A stretch of DNA of 35,846 bases, from positions 1-35,846 of the forward strand of contig JAFXXN010000184.1 in assembly GCA_017542245.1 (NCBI GenBank). The letters are read 5' to 3'. Positions 16,935-26,075 of the stretch are shown here, in pieces. The notes under the pieces were generated by a model. That model did not search any database. It was not told the origin of the DNA and was given only the letters and a program-made list of their open reading frames with translations. Positions within the stretch are counted from its first letter, which is position 1; each line of letters opens with the position of its first letter. A program made the translations under genes and the position numbers. The stretch is from Lachnospiraceae bacterium. GTDB lineage: Bacteria > Bacillota > Clostridia > Lachnospirales > Lachnospiraceae.

Positions 16935-16966
16935 ATAATAAAAGTATAACATACAAGGTATGTCAA
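16935..16966 (-). promoter_or_regulatory. Long-spacer promoter with dyad upstream of the esterase
   Basis: On the minus strand TTGACA (16966-16961) and TATTAT (16940-16935) are separated by 20 bp. A perfect dyad ACATAC-N3-GTATGT (16949-16963) sits in the spacer and overlaps the -35 box. Over-long spacers holding a dyad are the hallmark of promoters activated by MerR-family regulators. No such regulator gene is in the window. Confidence 0.5.
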
Positions 16967-17033
16967 TACTCCCCGAAAGTTGCTCAAAATATGGTAATTA
17001 TTCACATCAAAATTTAGAATAATTAAAAAAATG

Positions 17034-17062
17034 TTGACAAGGATTTCAAAAAGGAATATTAT
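17034..17062 (+). promoter_or_regulatory. Predicted pyrG promoter
   Basis: TTGACA at 17034-17039 and TATTAT at 17057-17062, spacing 17 bp, predict a start near 17069, only about 11 nt before the leader hairpin. Confidence 0.8.
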
Positions 17063-17079
17063 ACTTAAATGTGAAGAAG

Positions 17080-17127
17080 CAAAGGCGTTTCGGATTTATA
17101 CCCGAAGTGCCTTTGTCTTTTTATATT
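17080..17127 (+). promoter_or_regulatory. pyrG leader terminator hairpin (family A)
   Basis: CAAAGGCGTTTCGG at 17080-17093 pairs with 17102-17115 (14 bp, two G-U pairs), followed by TCTTTTTATATTTG. It is an intrinsic-terminator structure within about 60 nt of the predicted transcription start and about 60 nt before the pyrG ATG, so transcription of pyrG must pass it. The 5' arm resembles the gltD leader arm. It does not show the GGGCTC start sequence of the B. subtilis pyrG CTP-sensing leader. Confidence 0.75.
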
Positions 17128-17181
17128 TGTTATAAGACGTATTGTTTATCTGTTTAATTTCTGCTCCTGAAAGGAAGGTAA

Positions 17182-18795
<1,614 letters not shown>

Positions 18796-18848
18796 TTGAC
18801 TACAGAAAAATGATAAAAAGCTGATAAAAATGAAGGAAGGTAAAGACA

Positions 18849-20666
18849 ATGTGCGGAATAACAGGCTATACGGGATTTAATCAGGCAGGTCCCATACTGC
18901 TTGAAGGACTTAAAAGACTTGAATACAGAGGGTACGATTCTGCGGGCATCGCGGTTCAGGATGAATCTGAGATAAAGATGCTGAAAGCGACCGGAAAAGT
19001 AAGCCATTTGGTAGAAAAGTTTGAAGCTACTCCGGATTTTACAGGTGTTTGCGGAATAGGACATACCCGGTGGGCAACACATGGTATTCCCAGCGATACA
19101 AATGCACATCCCCATCTTTCTGCGGACGGTAAATTTGCCGTTGTACATAATGGTATTATCGAAAACTTTGCAGAAATAAGGGCAGAGCTCCAGAAATATG
19201 GAATAGAGTTTAAAAGCGAGACTGATACCGAAGTTATAGTACAGCTTTTGGCATATAACTATAAGGGCAATTTCAAGATGGCTCTTATGAAGACAATAGC
19301 CAGATTGGAAGGCTCATATGCTATAGGTGTTATTTCGGCAGATCATCCCGGGACTATTTTGGCAGCCAGACTTTCAAGTCCGCTCATTATAGGAATCGGA
19401 ATAGGAGAAAACTATTTTGCTTCGGATATTACTGCACTTGTAAGCAATACAAAGAATGTCATCGATATGGATGACGGTGAGGTAGCTGAAATTACCCCGG
19501 AAGAAGTCAAATTCTACGATCATGCCGGCAGGGAGATAAACAAAGAGATAAGACATATTACCTGGGACATAGCATCAGCTGAAAAGAGCGGTTATGAGCA
19601 TTTCATGCTGAAAGAGATAATGGAACAGCCGCAGGCATTAAAAGCTACGATAGAGCCAAGAGTTAAAGATGAAAGTATAGTATTGGATGAATTAAATCTT
19701 GATATGAAGAAATTCAACCGTATTCATATTACCGCCTGCGGGTCTGCTTACCATGCAGGGTGTGTCGGCAGGGGAATAATAGAATCTCTGTGCAGGATAC
19801 CGGTTGAGGCTGAAGTTGCAAGCGAACTACGATACAGAGACCCTATAATGGACGAGAAAACACTCGTAATAGTTATAAGTCAGTCAGGCGAAACCGCAGA
19901 TACTATAGCCGCCATGAAGGAATGCAGATCTAAAGGGGCAACTATCCTGGCCATAGTAAATGTTGTAGGTTCGAGTATTGCAAAACTTGCCGATTATTGT
20001 CTGTATACCTGGGCAGGTCCCGAAATAGCCGTAGCGACCACAAAAGGATATACAACCCAGGTGGTTCTTCTTGCGATGTTCGCTGTTTGGGCCGCAGGAG
20101 AAATGAAGACTATTTCACAGGGAGCATATATATCCATGGTCAAAGATATTATGCGTCTTCCTGAACGAGCTCAACGTGCACTTGACTTAAACTCAAGAGT
20201 TAAAACAATGGCAGAAAAATACTTTGATAATTCGTCATTGTTCTTTATTGGAAGAAATATGGATTATGCTGTAGCTCTTGAGGGGTCTCTCAAATTAAAG
20301 GAAATCTCATATCTTCACTCTGAAGCTTATGCTGCAGGTGAACTTAAGCACGGAACGATAGCTCTTATTGAACCGGGACGCCTTGTTGTTGCACTGTGCT
20401 GTTATGAGAAACTGCTTGATAAAACTATTTCAAATATACAACAGGTAAAAGCACGTGGAGCAAGGGTGCTCGCAGTAGCCCATGAGGGAAACAGGGCAAT
20501 CTTTACTGAAGCTGATGACGTACTGTCGGTACCTGTGACAGATCCGCTTTTAGTTCCCGTGATAGAGATAATCCCTCTTCAGCTCTTTGCATATTATGTA
20601 GCAAAAAAGAACGGCTGTGATATAGATAAGCCGAAGAATCTTGCAAAATCAGTTACTGTAGAATGA
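18849..20666 (+). CDS. glmS: Glutamine-fructose-6-phosphate aminotransferase (isomerizing)
   Basis: This 605-residue enzyme forms glucosamine 6-phosphate from fructose 6-phosphate and glutamine, the first step to UDP-GlcNAc and peptidoglycan. The N-terminal class II glutaminase starts MCGITGYTGF, with Cys2 as nucleophile, and has LEYRGYDSAGIAV and GHTRWATHGIPSDTNAHPH. Two SIS isomerase domains follow (HITACGSAYHAG, VISQSGETADT; IGRNMDYAVALEGSLKLKEI), and the end is the conserved LAKSVTVE. No glmS ribozyme-like region fits in the 53-nt gap before it, so it seems to depend on the pyrG transcript. Confidence 0.97.
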   Translation: MCGITGYTGFNQAGPILLEGLKRLEYRGYDSAGIAVQDESEIKMLKATGKVSHLVEKFEATPDFTGVCGIGHTRWATHGIPSDTNAHPHLSADGKFAVVHNGIIENFAEIRAELQKYGIEFKSETDTEVIVQLLAYNYKGNFKMALMKTIARLEGSYAIGVISADHPGTILAARLSSPLIIGIGIGENYFASDITALVSNTKNVIDMDDGEVAEITPEEVKFYDHAGREINKEIRHITWDIASAEKSGYEHFMLKEIMEQPQALKATIEPRVKDESIVLDELNLDMKKFNRIHITACGSAYHAGCVGRGIIESLCRIPVEAEVASELRYRDPIMDEKTLVIVISQSGETADTIAAMKECRSKGATILAIVNVVGSSIAKLADYCLYTWAGPEIAVATTKGYTTQVVLLAMFAVWAAGEMKTISQGAYISMVKDIMRLPERAQRALDLNSRVKTMAEKYFDNSSLFFIGRNMDYAVALEGSLKLKEISYLHSEAYAAGELKHGTIALIEPGRLVVALCCYEKLLDKTISNIQQVKARGARVLAVAHEGNRAIFTEADDVLSVPVTDPLLVPVIEIIPLQLFAYYVAKKNGCDIDKPKNLAKSVTVE

Positions 20667-20813
20667 TCTGGTTTAATGAGAAAAAGTTATAGAAAGTATA
20701 GCCGGATATTTTACAATTAGGCGTATTATTGTAGAGATTTTACAAAAATCAAGCTGATACTTTTAGAATTCTTATAAAAAATAGAAAAATCAAAAAAATT
20801 AAAAAAAAAGGTA

Positions 20814-20842
20814 TTGACAAATAAAAATCCGTGGATTATAAT
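20814..20842 (+). promoter_or_regulatory. Predicted amt promoter (perfect consensus)
   Basis: TTGACA at 20814-20819 and TATAAT at 20837-20842 with a 17-bp spacer form an ideal sigma-A promoter. The predicted start is near 20850, a few nt before the terminator hairpin. A perfect promoter followed at once by a terminator suggests that control is mostly after initiation. Confidence 0.88.
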
Positions 20843-20856
20843 GCACAACATAAAGA

Positions 20857-20900
20857 CAAGGGCGCCTTTGGTTATCCAAAGGCGTCGATTTGTTTTTATA
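20857..20900 (+). promoter_or_regulatory. amt leader hairpin 1, terminator-like (family B)
   Basis: CGCCTTTGG 20863-20871 pairs with CCAAAGGCG 20876-20884 across a TTAT loop, and CAAG 20857-20860 can pair with 20889-20892 below an internal loop. A U-rich tract (TTTGTTTTTATA) follows. From the predicted start it shares a 23-nt identical block with the purF leader. Confidence 0.75.
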
Positions 20901-20922
20901 ACCTTCATTTTATCAACGTATG

Positions 20923-20977
20923 GCTAAGGCAAAGGCGTCTGGATGCAAATAAGCGTTCAGGCGCCTTTGGCGTTAGC
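20923..20977 (+). promoter_or_regulatory. amt leader hairpin 2 (family A arm, no U-tract)
   Basis: GCTAA 20923-20927 pairs with 20973-20977, CAAAGGCG 20930-20937 with CGCCTTTG 20962-20969, and the stem continues TCTGGA against TTCAGG. The 5' arm GGCAAAGGCGTCTGG nearly matches the gltD leader arm. No U-run follows, so it is not a terminator; it can instead compete with hairpin 1 for the same CGCCTTTG/CAAAGGCG segments. Confidence 0.65.
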
Positions 20978-21058
20978 TCGAAAATGAAGAATTTATTTAG
21001 ATGTGAACAGATTAAGTCCGGCCGGCTTATATAATCACAGGAAAGTGAGGAGTTTTTT

Positions 21059-22815
21059 ATGAGTGAAGAAATCAGAAGTCTTATATCGGAGGCAACTCAA
21101 GGTGAAGTTTTTGCGGTATGGTTCCTTATAGGAGCAGCACTTGTTTTCTGGATGCAGGCTGGATTTGCAATGGTTGAGGCAGGATTTACCAGGGCAAAGA
21201 ATACAGGAAATATCATAATGAAAAACCTGATGGATTTCTGTATCGGTACTGTAGTATTTATCCTTATCGGATTTAGCTTGCTGTTAGGTGAGGATGCATT
21301 AGGTCTTATCGGTAAACCCGGTTTTGATCTTTTTACCAGTTATGAAAATTTTGAATTTTCAAACTTTGTATTCAACCTGGTATTCTGTGCAACAACAGCA
21401 ACTATTGTATCAGGTGCCATGGCAGAAAGAACAAAATTCTTATCATATTGTATTTATTCAGGTGTGATTTCAGCACTCATTTATCCCATTGAAGCTCACT
21501 GGATCTGGGGCGGCGGCTGGTTGAGTCAGATTGGCTTCCATGATTTTGCAGGTTCGACAGCCATCCACATGGTCGGCGGTATCTCAGCACTTATCGGTGC
21601 AAAGATGGAAGGCCCCCGTATTGGTAAGTTCATAAAGGACGCTCAGGGAAAAGTTACAAAGGTTAACGCATTCCCCGGTCATAATATCTGTATAGGTGCT
21701 CTTGGAGTATTTATCCTTTGGTTTGGCTGGTATGGATTTAACGGTGCAGCTGCTACTTCACTTGAACAGTTAGGTTCTATATTCCTTACTACTACCGTAG
21801 CTCCCGCAGTTGCAACAGTAGTTTGTATGATCTTCACATGGATCAAATATGGCAAACCTGATGTTTCAATGTGTCTGAACGCCTCACTTGCAGGCCTTGT
21901 AGGTATCACAGCTCCCTGTGATGTAACGGATTGTTTTGGTGCTATAATGGTCGGTGTTGTAAGTGGTCTGTTGGTAGTATTCGGTGTATGGCTGTTAGAC
22001 CACAAGCTTCATATTGATGACCCCGTCGGTGCTGTTGCTGTTCACTGCCTGAACGGTATCTGGGGTACTATCGCAGTCGGTCTGTTTGCTACATCTTCAG
22101 CTCCCGGATATTCTATTGCTGATGCTGATGGCGTAATGATGGAAGGTCTTTCTACGGTGGTGGATTTAAGCTTCTCGGTATCCAGCTTACAGGTTTTGCA
22201 GCAGTTGCAACCTGGACAGTGGTAACAATTACTATTGCATTTGCTATTATAAAGAAAGTTATCGGACTTCGTGTTACCCGTGAAGAAGAAATGACAGGTC
22301 TTGATGCTACTGAGCATGGACTTCCTTCAGCTTATGCAGGTTTCGCTATGAGCCCCGAATATATTGAAGAGGGAAATGAACCCGTGGTTGTTGACGGTGA
22401 TGTACCGGTAGCAGAAGCAGTTACGGTCAAGAAGGTACCTTCATTTGAGGAAGGTGACCATAAGTTTACAAAGGTTGAGATTGTATGTAAAGAGTCCAGA
22501 TTTGAAGCTCTTAAGTCTGCTATGATGAACATCGGTATTACAGGTATGACGGTATCCCATGTACTCGGATGCGGTTTACAAAAAGGTAAGCCTGAGTACT
22601 ACCGTGGAGTACAGGTTGAAGCTACGCTGCTTCCTAAGGTACAGGTTGATGTTGTTGTCAGCAAAGTTCCTGTAAGAACACTTATCGAAACAGCTAAAAA
22701 GGTTCTTTATACCGGACATATCGGTGACGGAAAGATTTTCGTTTACGATGTAGAGAATGTTATCAAGGTTCGTACCGGTGAAGAAGGTTACGACGCTTTA
22801 CAGGATGTTGAATAA
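21059..22815 (+). pseudogene. amt: Ammonium transporter fused to a C-terminal PII (GlnK-like) domain; one-base frameshift
   Basis: The first frame (21059 to about 22150) encodes an Amt channel: MQAGFAMVEAGFTRAKNTGN, the twin histidines at H170 (STAIHMVGG) and H329 (AVHCLNGIWG), and FGWYGFNG. After MMEGL the expected Amt sequence FYGGGFKLLGIQLTG continues in another frame, so one T seems missing in the T-run 22149-22151. Read through, the product is about 585 residues. Its last 117 or so (from 22462) are a complete PII domain: FTKVEIVCKESRFEALKSAM, T-loop LQKGKPEYYRGVQ with the conserved Tyr, and YTGHIGDGKIFV. PII proteins bind 2-oxoglutarate and ATP/ADP and plug Amt; here sensor and channel are one chain. 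Sequencing error, true mutation or recoding are all possible. Confidence 0.85.
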
Positions 22816-22837
22816 TAGACCCTTATCAATTTTATGC

Positions 22838-22866
22838 TTGACAAAACTGAAAGTTAGGCTTAAAAT
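22838..22866 (+). promoter_or_regulatory. Predicted purF promoter
   Basis: TTGACA at 22838-22843 and TAAAAT at 22861-22866, spacing 17 bp, begin 22 nt after the amt stop. The predicted start near 22874 coincides with the first base of the block shared with the amt leader. Confidence 0.8.
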
Positions 22867-22881
22867 GCAATACATAAAGAC

Positions 22882-22920
22882 AAGGGCGCCTTTGATGATC
22901 AAGGGTGCCCTTTATATATT
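22882..22920 (+). promoter_or_regulatory. purF leader terminator-like hairpin (family B)
   Basis: Bases 22882-22895 pair with 22899-22912 (14 bp with two G-U pairs, very tight loop), followed by a short U-rich stretch TTATATATTT and then the purF ribosome binding site within about 10 nt. The U-tract is weaker than in the pyrG and gltD leaders. The hairpin is close enough to the AAAGAGG site that it could also affect translation. Confidence 0.65.
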
Positions 22921-22935
22921 TAAAGAGGTTCAGCC

Positions 22936-24324
22936 ATGAGCTTGCATGAAGAATGTGGAGTATTTGGAATATACTCCGAGAAAAAAACGGATGTGGCTTC
23001 TCTGTCATATTACGGACTTTATGCCTTACAGCACAGAGGGCAGGAAAGCTGCGGTATCGTTGTTAATGAGGATAGAGAATTTTATTCGCATAAGGATTTA
23101 GGACTTGTAAGTGAAGTTTTTTCTCAGAAAATTTTGGAAAGTTTGCCACACGGAAATATGGCGGTATCACATGTAAGATATGCTACAACAGGAGCGGTAA
23201 GCCGAATAAACTGTCAGCCTATCGAAGTCAATCACAGGAAAGGCAGGATGGCAGTTGCTCATAACGGGAATCTTTCAAATGCCGCAAAGCTCCGGGAGGC
23301 TCTTGAATTAAAAGGAGCTATTTTTCATACAACAAGTGATACTGAAACCATAGCTTATATAATAACCAGAGAACGTTTGACTTCCGCTTCGATTGAGGAA
23401 GCAATTGAAAAAGCTATGGATTACCTTGAAGGCGCGTATTCCCTGATTATAATGTCACCTCAAAAACTTATATGTGTAAGAGATCCGCACGGATTTCGTC
23501 CTTTATGTTACGGACGTACGGCTGACGGAGCATATATTGCAGCCTCGGAATCGTGTGCACTGCATGCGGTCGGAGCTGAATTTATAAGGGATATTGAACC
23601 GGGTGAGATTCTTGTATTCGGGAATGAAGGAATTAAATCTATTAAAACTCATGTAAATACTGCGGAAAGAAATTTCTGTGTTTTTGAATATATTTATTTT
23701 TCACGCCCGGATTCAGTGATAGACGGCATTTCGGTTCATGCCTCAAGAGTAAGAGCCGGCGAGATACTTGCAGAGGAATATCCGGTTGAAGCCGATACTG
23801 TAATAGGTGCACCTGATTCAGGATTGGACGGAGCTCTCGGGTTTTCCAGAAAATCAGGAATACCGTACGGACTAGGTTTTATAAAGAATAAATATATAGG
23901 GAGAACCTTTATTTCACCCACAAAGTCAGCCAGAGTTGACGGCGTGAGGATAAAACTTGCCGCACTTGAGGAAGAAGTAAGAGGAAAACGTGTTGTTCTG
24001 ATTGATGATTCTATAGTACGCGGAACAACTATGGAAAGAGTTGTAAGGCTTCTGAGAGAAGCCGGTGCAAAAGAAGTTCATGTCAGGATATCATCACCTC
24101 CGTTCCTGCATCCCTGCTTTTACGGAACTGATGTAGCTTCAGAAGAAAATCTTGTGGCTGCAAGACACACGGTTGATCAGATATGCGATATCATCGGAGC
24201 CGATTCTTTAGGATTTTTCCCTAAAAACAGATTGGGAGAATTAACCGGTGGAAAGGGATATTGTAGTGCCTGCTTTGATGGGCGGTATCCCACTTCAGTT
24301 CCCTATGGTATAACCGAGAAATGA
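22936..24324 (+). CDS. purF: Amidophosphoribosyltransferase
   Basis: This 462-residue enzyme transfers the glutamine amide to PRPP, the committed step of purine synthesis. A six-residue propeptide MSLHEE precedes the nucleophile Cys7 (ECGVFGIYS); class II glutaminase motifs are LQHRGQESCGI, SHVRYATTG and VAHNGNLSN. The phosphoribosyltransferase half has the PRPP loop VVLIDDSIVRGTT. Cysteines in ERNFCVFEY, LHPCFYG and GYCSACFDGRYP match the 4Fe-4S ligands of the Bacillus-type enzyme. Other pur genes are not adjacent; it sits alone among glutamine genes, between amt and gltD, with its own promoter and leader. Confidence 0.96.
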   Translation: MSLHEECGVFGIYSEKKTDVASLSYYGLYALQHRGQESCGIVVNEDREFYSHKDLGLVSEVFSQKILESLPHGNMAVSHVRYATTGAVSRINCQPIEVNHRKGRMAVAHNGNLSNAAKLREALELKGAIFHTTSDTETIAYIITRERLTSASIEEAIEKAMDYLEGAYSLIIMSPQKLICVRDPHGFRPLCYGRTADGAYIAASESCALHAVGAEFIRDIEPGEILVFGNEGIKSIKTHVNTAERNFCVFEYIYFSRPDSVIDGISVHASRVRAGEILAEEYPVEADTVIGAPDSGLDGALGFSRKSGIPYGLGFIKNKYIGRTFISPTKSARVDGVRIKLAALEEEVRGKRVVLIDDSIVRGTTMERVVRLLREAGAKEVHVRISSPPFLHPCFYGTDVASEENLVAARHTVDQICDIIGADSLGFFPKNRLGELTGGKGYCSACFDGRYPTSVPYGITEK

Positions 24325-24342
24325 ATATTTTTAATTTTTTTC

Positions 24343-24370
24343 TTGACATTTATTAAATTTGGAGTATACT
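24343..24370 (+). promoter_or_regulatory. Predicted gltD-gltB promoter
   Basis: TTGACA at 24343-24348 and TATACT at 24365-24370, spacing 16 bp, directly follow the purF stop in AT-rich DNA. The predicted start is near 24377. Confidence 0.75.
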
Positions 24371-24391
24371 GTTGTATAAATTGAATGAGGC

Positions 24392-24431
24392 AAAGGTGTC
24401 TCGGAATAATTCCGAGGCACCTTTTCTTTTT
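24392..24431 (+). promoter_or_regulatory. gltD leader terminator hairpin (family A)
   Basis: AAAGGTGTCTCGGA at 24392-24405 pairs with 24411-24424 (14 bp, one G-U pair) across ATAAT, followed by TCTTTTTCTG. This is a textbook terminator about 15 nt from the predicted start and about 90 nt before the gltD ATG. Confidence 0.8.
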
Positions 24432-24515
24432 CTGTGCGATAAGCGAAAGCTTGCAGTGCGAGCTTAATTTTTGACCAAGGTAATTACTAAATGTAAACGG
24501 AAAGGTGTGAATAAA

Positions 24516-26027
24516 ATGGGAAAGCCTACGGGTTTTTTAGAGTATGAGAGAAAGGACGGAGCAGTTGTTCCGGAATCAGAACGAATCAAAAACTTTAACG
24601 AATTTCATGCAAGACTGTCAACGGATGAACAGAGAAAACAGGCTGCCAGATGTATGGACTGCGGTGTTCCGTTTTGCCAGGCCGGCGTAAAAATCTCTGG
24701 TATGATTTCCGGATGTCCTTTAAACAATCTGGTTCCGGAGATTAATGATCTCGTATACAGAGGAAATTTTGCAGAAGCTTACAGAAGGCTTTCAATTACA
24801 CACTGTTTCCCTGAATTTACATCAAGAGTATGTCCGGCACTTTGTGAACATGCATGTACCTGTGGGCTGCATCAGGCACCTGTTTCGACAAAAGAAAATG
24901 AAAAGGCAGTTATAGAATATGCTTTTGAAAACAATCTGGTAGATGAACCTGAACCAAAGGTAAGAACAGGGAAAAAGGTTGCAGTTATCGGAAGCGGACC
25001 TTCAGGACTTGCGGCAGCACTCATGCTTAACCGGAGAGGCCATCTTGTTACCGTATATGAAAGAAGTGATCGTGTCGGTGGACTTTTAAGATACGGCATC
25101 CCCAACATGAAACTTGATAAAACCGTAATAGACAGAAGAGTTTCCCTGATGGAAAAGGCCGGGATAGAATTTAAGGTTAACAGTGATATAGGTAAGGACA
25201 TTCCGGCGGAAGAGATAATAAAGGAATACGATGCCGTTGTACTTGCATGCGGAGCATCACATCCAAGAGATATTAATGTTACCGGAAGAGATTCCGAAGG
25301 AATTTATTTTGCGGTAGATTTCTTAAAGACAGTAACGAAAAAGCTGCTGGATTCGGATTTTAAACAGTATCCGTATGGTTTAGCGGAAGGAAAAGACGTA
25401 ATAGTAATAGGTGGCGGAGATACCGGTAATGACTGCGTCGGAACATGCATCAGATTAAAAGCGAAGAGCGTTACACAACTGGAGATGATGCCCGAACCGC
25501 CTAAAGAAAGACTTGAATCAAATCCATGGCCCGAATGGCCTAAAGTCCTTAAAGTTGATTACGGACAGGAGGAAGCCATAGAAAAGTTTGGTTCGGATCC
25601 CAGAATATATAAGACTACGGTAAAGGAATTTAAAAAGGATAAGAACGGAAAATTAAAGAGTGTGGTTCTGGTTTCGCTTGAATCAAAGAAAGATGAAAAG
25701 ACAGGAAGAATGAGTATGGTTCCTGTTGAAGGCTCCGAAAAAGAAGTTCCCGCGCAGCTTGTCCTTATTGCAGCCGGATTCTTGGGAAGCGAAAGCTATG
25801 TAACCGACAGTTTTAAAGTTGAAGTTGATGGCAGAACAAATGTAAAAACAGATTTAGAAAAGCATATGGCAATCGATCAGAGGGATGGTTCTGCAAAAAA
25901 TAAATCCAAGATTTTTACTGCCGGTGATATGCATATCGGACAATCCTTAGTTGTCCGTGCCATAGCAGAAGGAAAAGCTGCGGCTAAGGAAGTTGATGAA
26001 TATTTGATGGGGTACACAAATTTATAA
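24516..26027 (+). CDS. gltD: Glutamate synthase, small (beta) subunit
   Basis: This 503-residue flavoprotein passes electrons from NAD(P)H to the large subunit. N-terminal cysteine clusters for Fe-S centres are visible (ARCMDCGVPFCQAG, SGCPLNN, SRVCPALCEHACTCG), then the FAD-binding KKVAVIGSGPSGLAAALMLN near residue 155, GGLLRYGIPNMKLDK, and the NAD(P)H-binding DVIVIGGGDTGNDCVGT. ATG 24516 (MGKPTGFLEYERKDG) is the family start, with AAAGG upstream; an in-frame ATG 45 nt earlier adds unrelated residues. gltB follows after 48 nt. The small subunit being encoded first is the reverse of the E. coli order. Confidence 0.96.
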   Translation: MGKPTGFLEYERKDGAVVPESERIKNFNEFHARLSTDEQRKQAARCMDCGVPFCQAGVKISGMISGCPLNNLVPEINDLVYRGNFAEAYRRLSITHCFPEFTSRVCPALCEHACTCGLHQAPVSTKENEKAVIEYAFENNLVDEPEPKVRTGKKVAVIGSGPSGLAAALMLNRRGHLVTVYERSDRVGGLLRYGIPNMKLDKTVIDRRVSLMEKAGIEFKVNSDIGKDIPAEEIIKEYDAVVLACGASHPRDINVTGRDSEGIYFAVDFLKTVTKKLLDSDFKQYPYGLAEGKDVIVIGGGDTGNDCVGTCIRLKAKSVTQLEMMPEPPKERLESNPWPEWPKVLKVDYGQEEAIEKFGSDPRIYKTTVKEFKKDKNGKLKSVVLVSLESKKDEKTGRMSMVPVEGSEKEVPAQLVLIAAGFLGSESYVTDSFKVEVDGRTNVKTDLEKHMAIDQRDGSAKNKSKIFTAGDMHIGQSLVVRAIAEGKAAAKEVDEYLMGYTNL

Positions 26028-26075
26028 CGTCAATCATCAATTATCGATCATGACCCTGGAGGATTAAAAAGTACT

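Larger units (their letters stand above)
20667..21058 (+). other. Long non-coding gap glmS-amt: AT-rich spacer, promoter and double leader
   Basis: The first 145 nt are AT-rich, with only weak small hairpins (for example GATTTT/AAAATC near 20737) and no clear glmS terminator. The rest holds the amt promoter, a terminator hairpin and a second, larger hairpin, listed separately. A 67-codon open frame beginning at 20831 overlaps these structures and has no protein-like features. Confidence 0.7.

Noticed and set aside
17063-17127. pyrG control by CTP-dependent reiterative transcription as in B. subtilis
   Set aside because: The predicted start lacks the GGGCTC initial sequence and there is no matching pyrimidine tract, so that mechanism is not supported.
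20831-21034. 67-codon open frame across the amt leader
   Set aside because: It begins in the promoter -10 region and runs through both hairpins, so it could not be translated from the predicted start; no ribosome binding site.
22147-22153. Programmed -1 frameshift in amt
   Set aside because: No X-XXY-YYZ heptamer in the correct frame and no clear stimulatory structure; a lost T is simpler.
20850-24431. Leaders as ANTAR (NasT-type) antiterminator targets
   Set aside because: Those need two adjacent small hairpins with six-base loops; here pyrG, purF and gltD show one long hairpin with other loop sizes and almost no space upstream. Kept only as a remote alternative.
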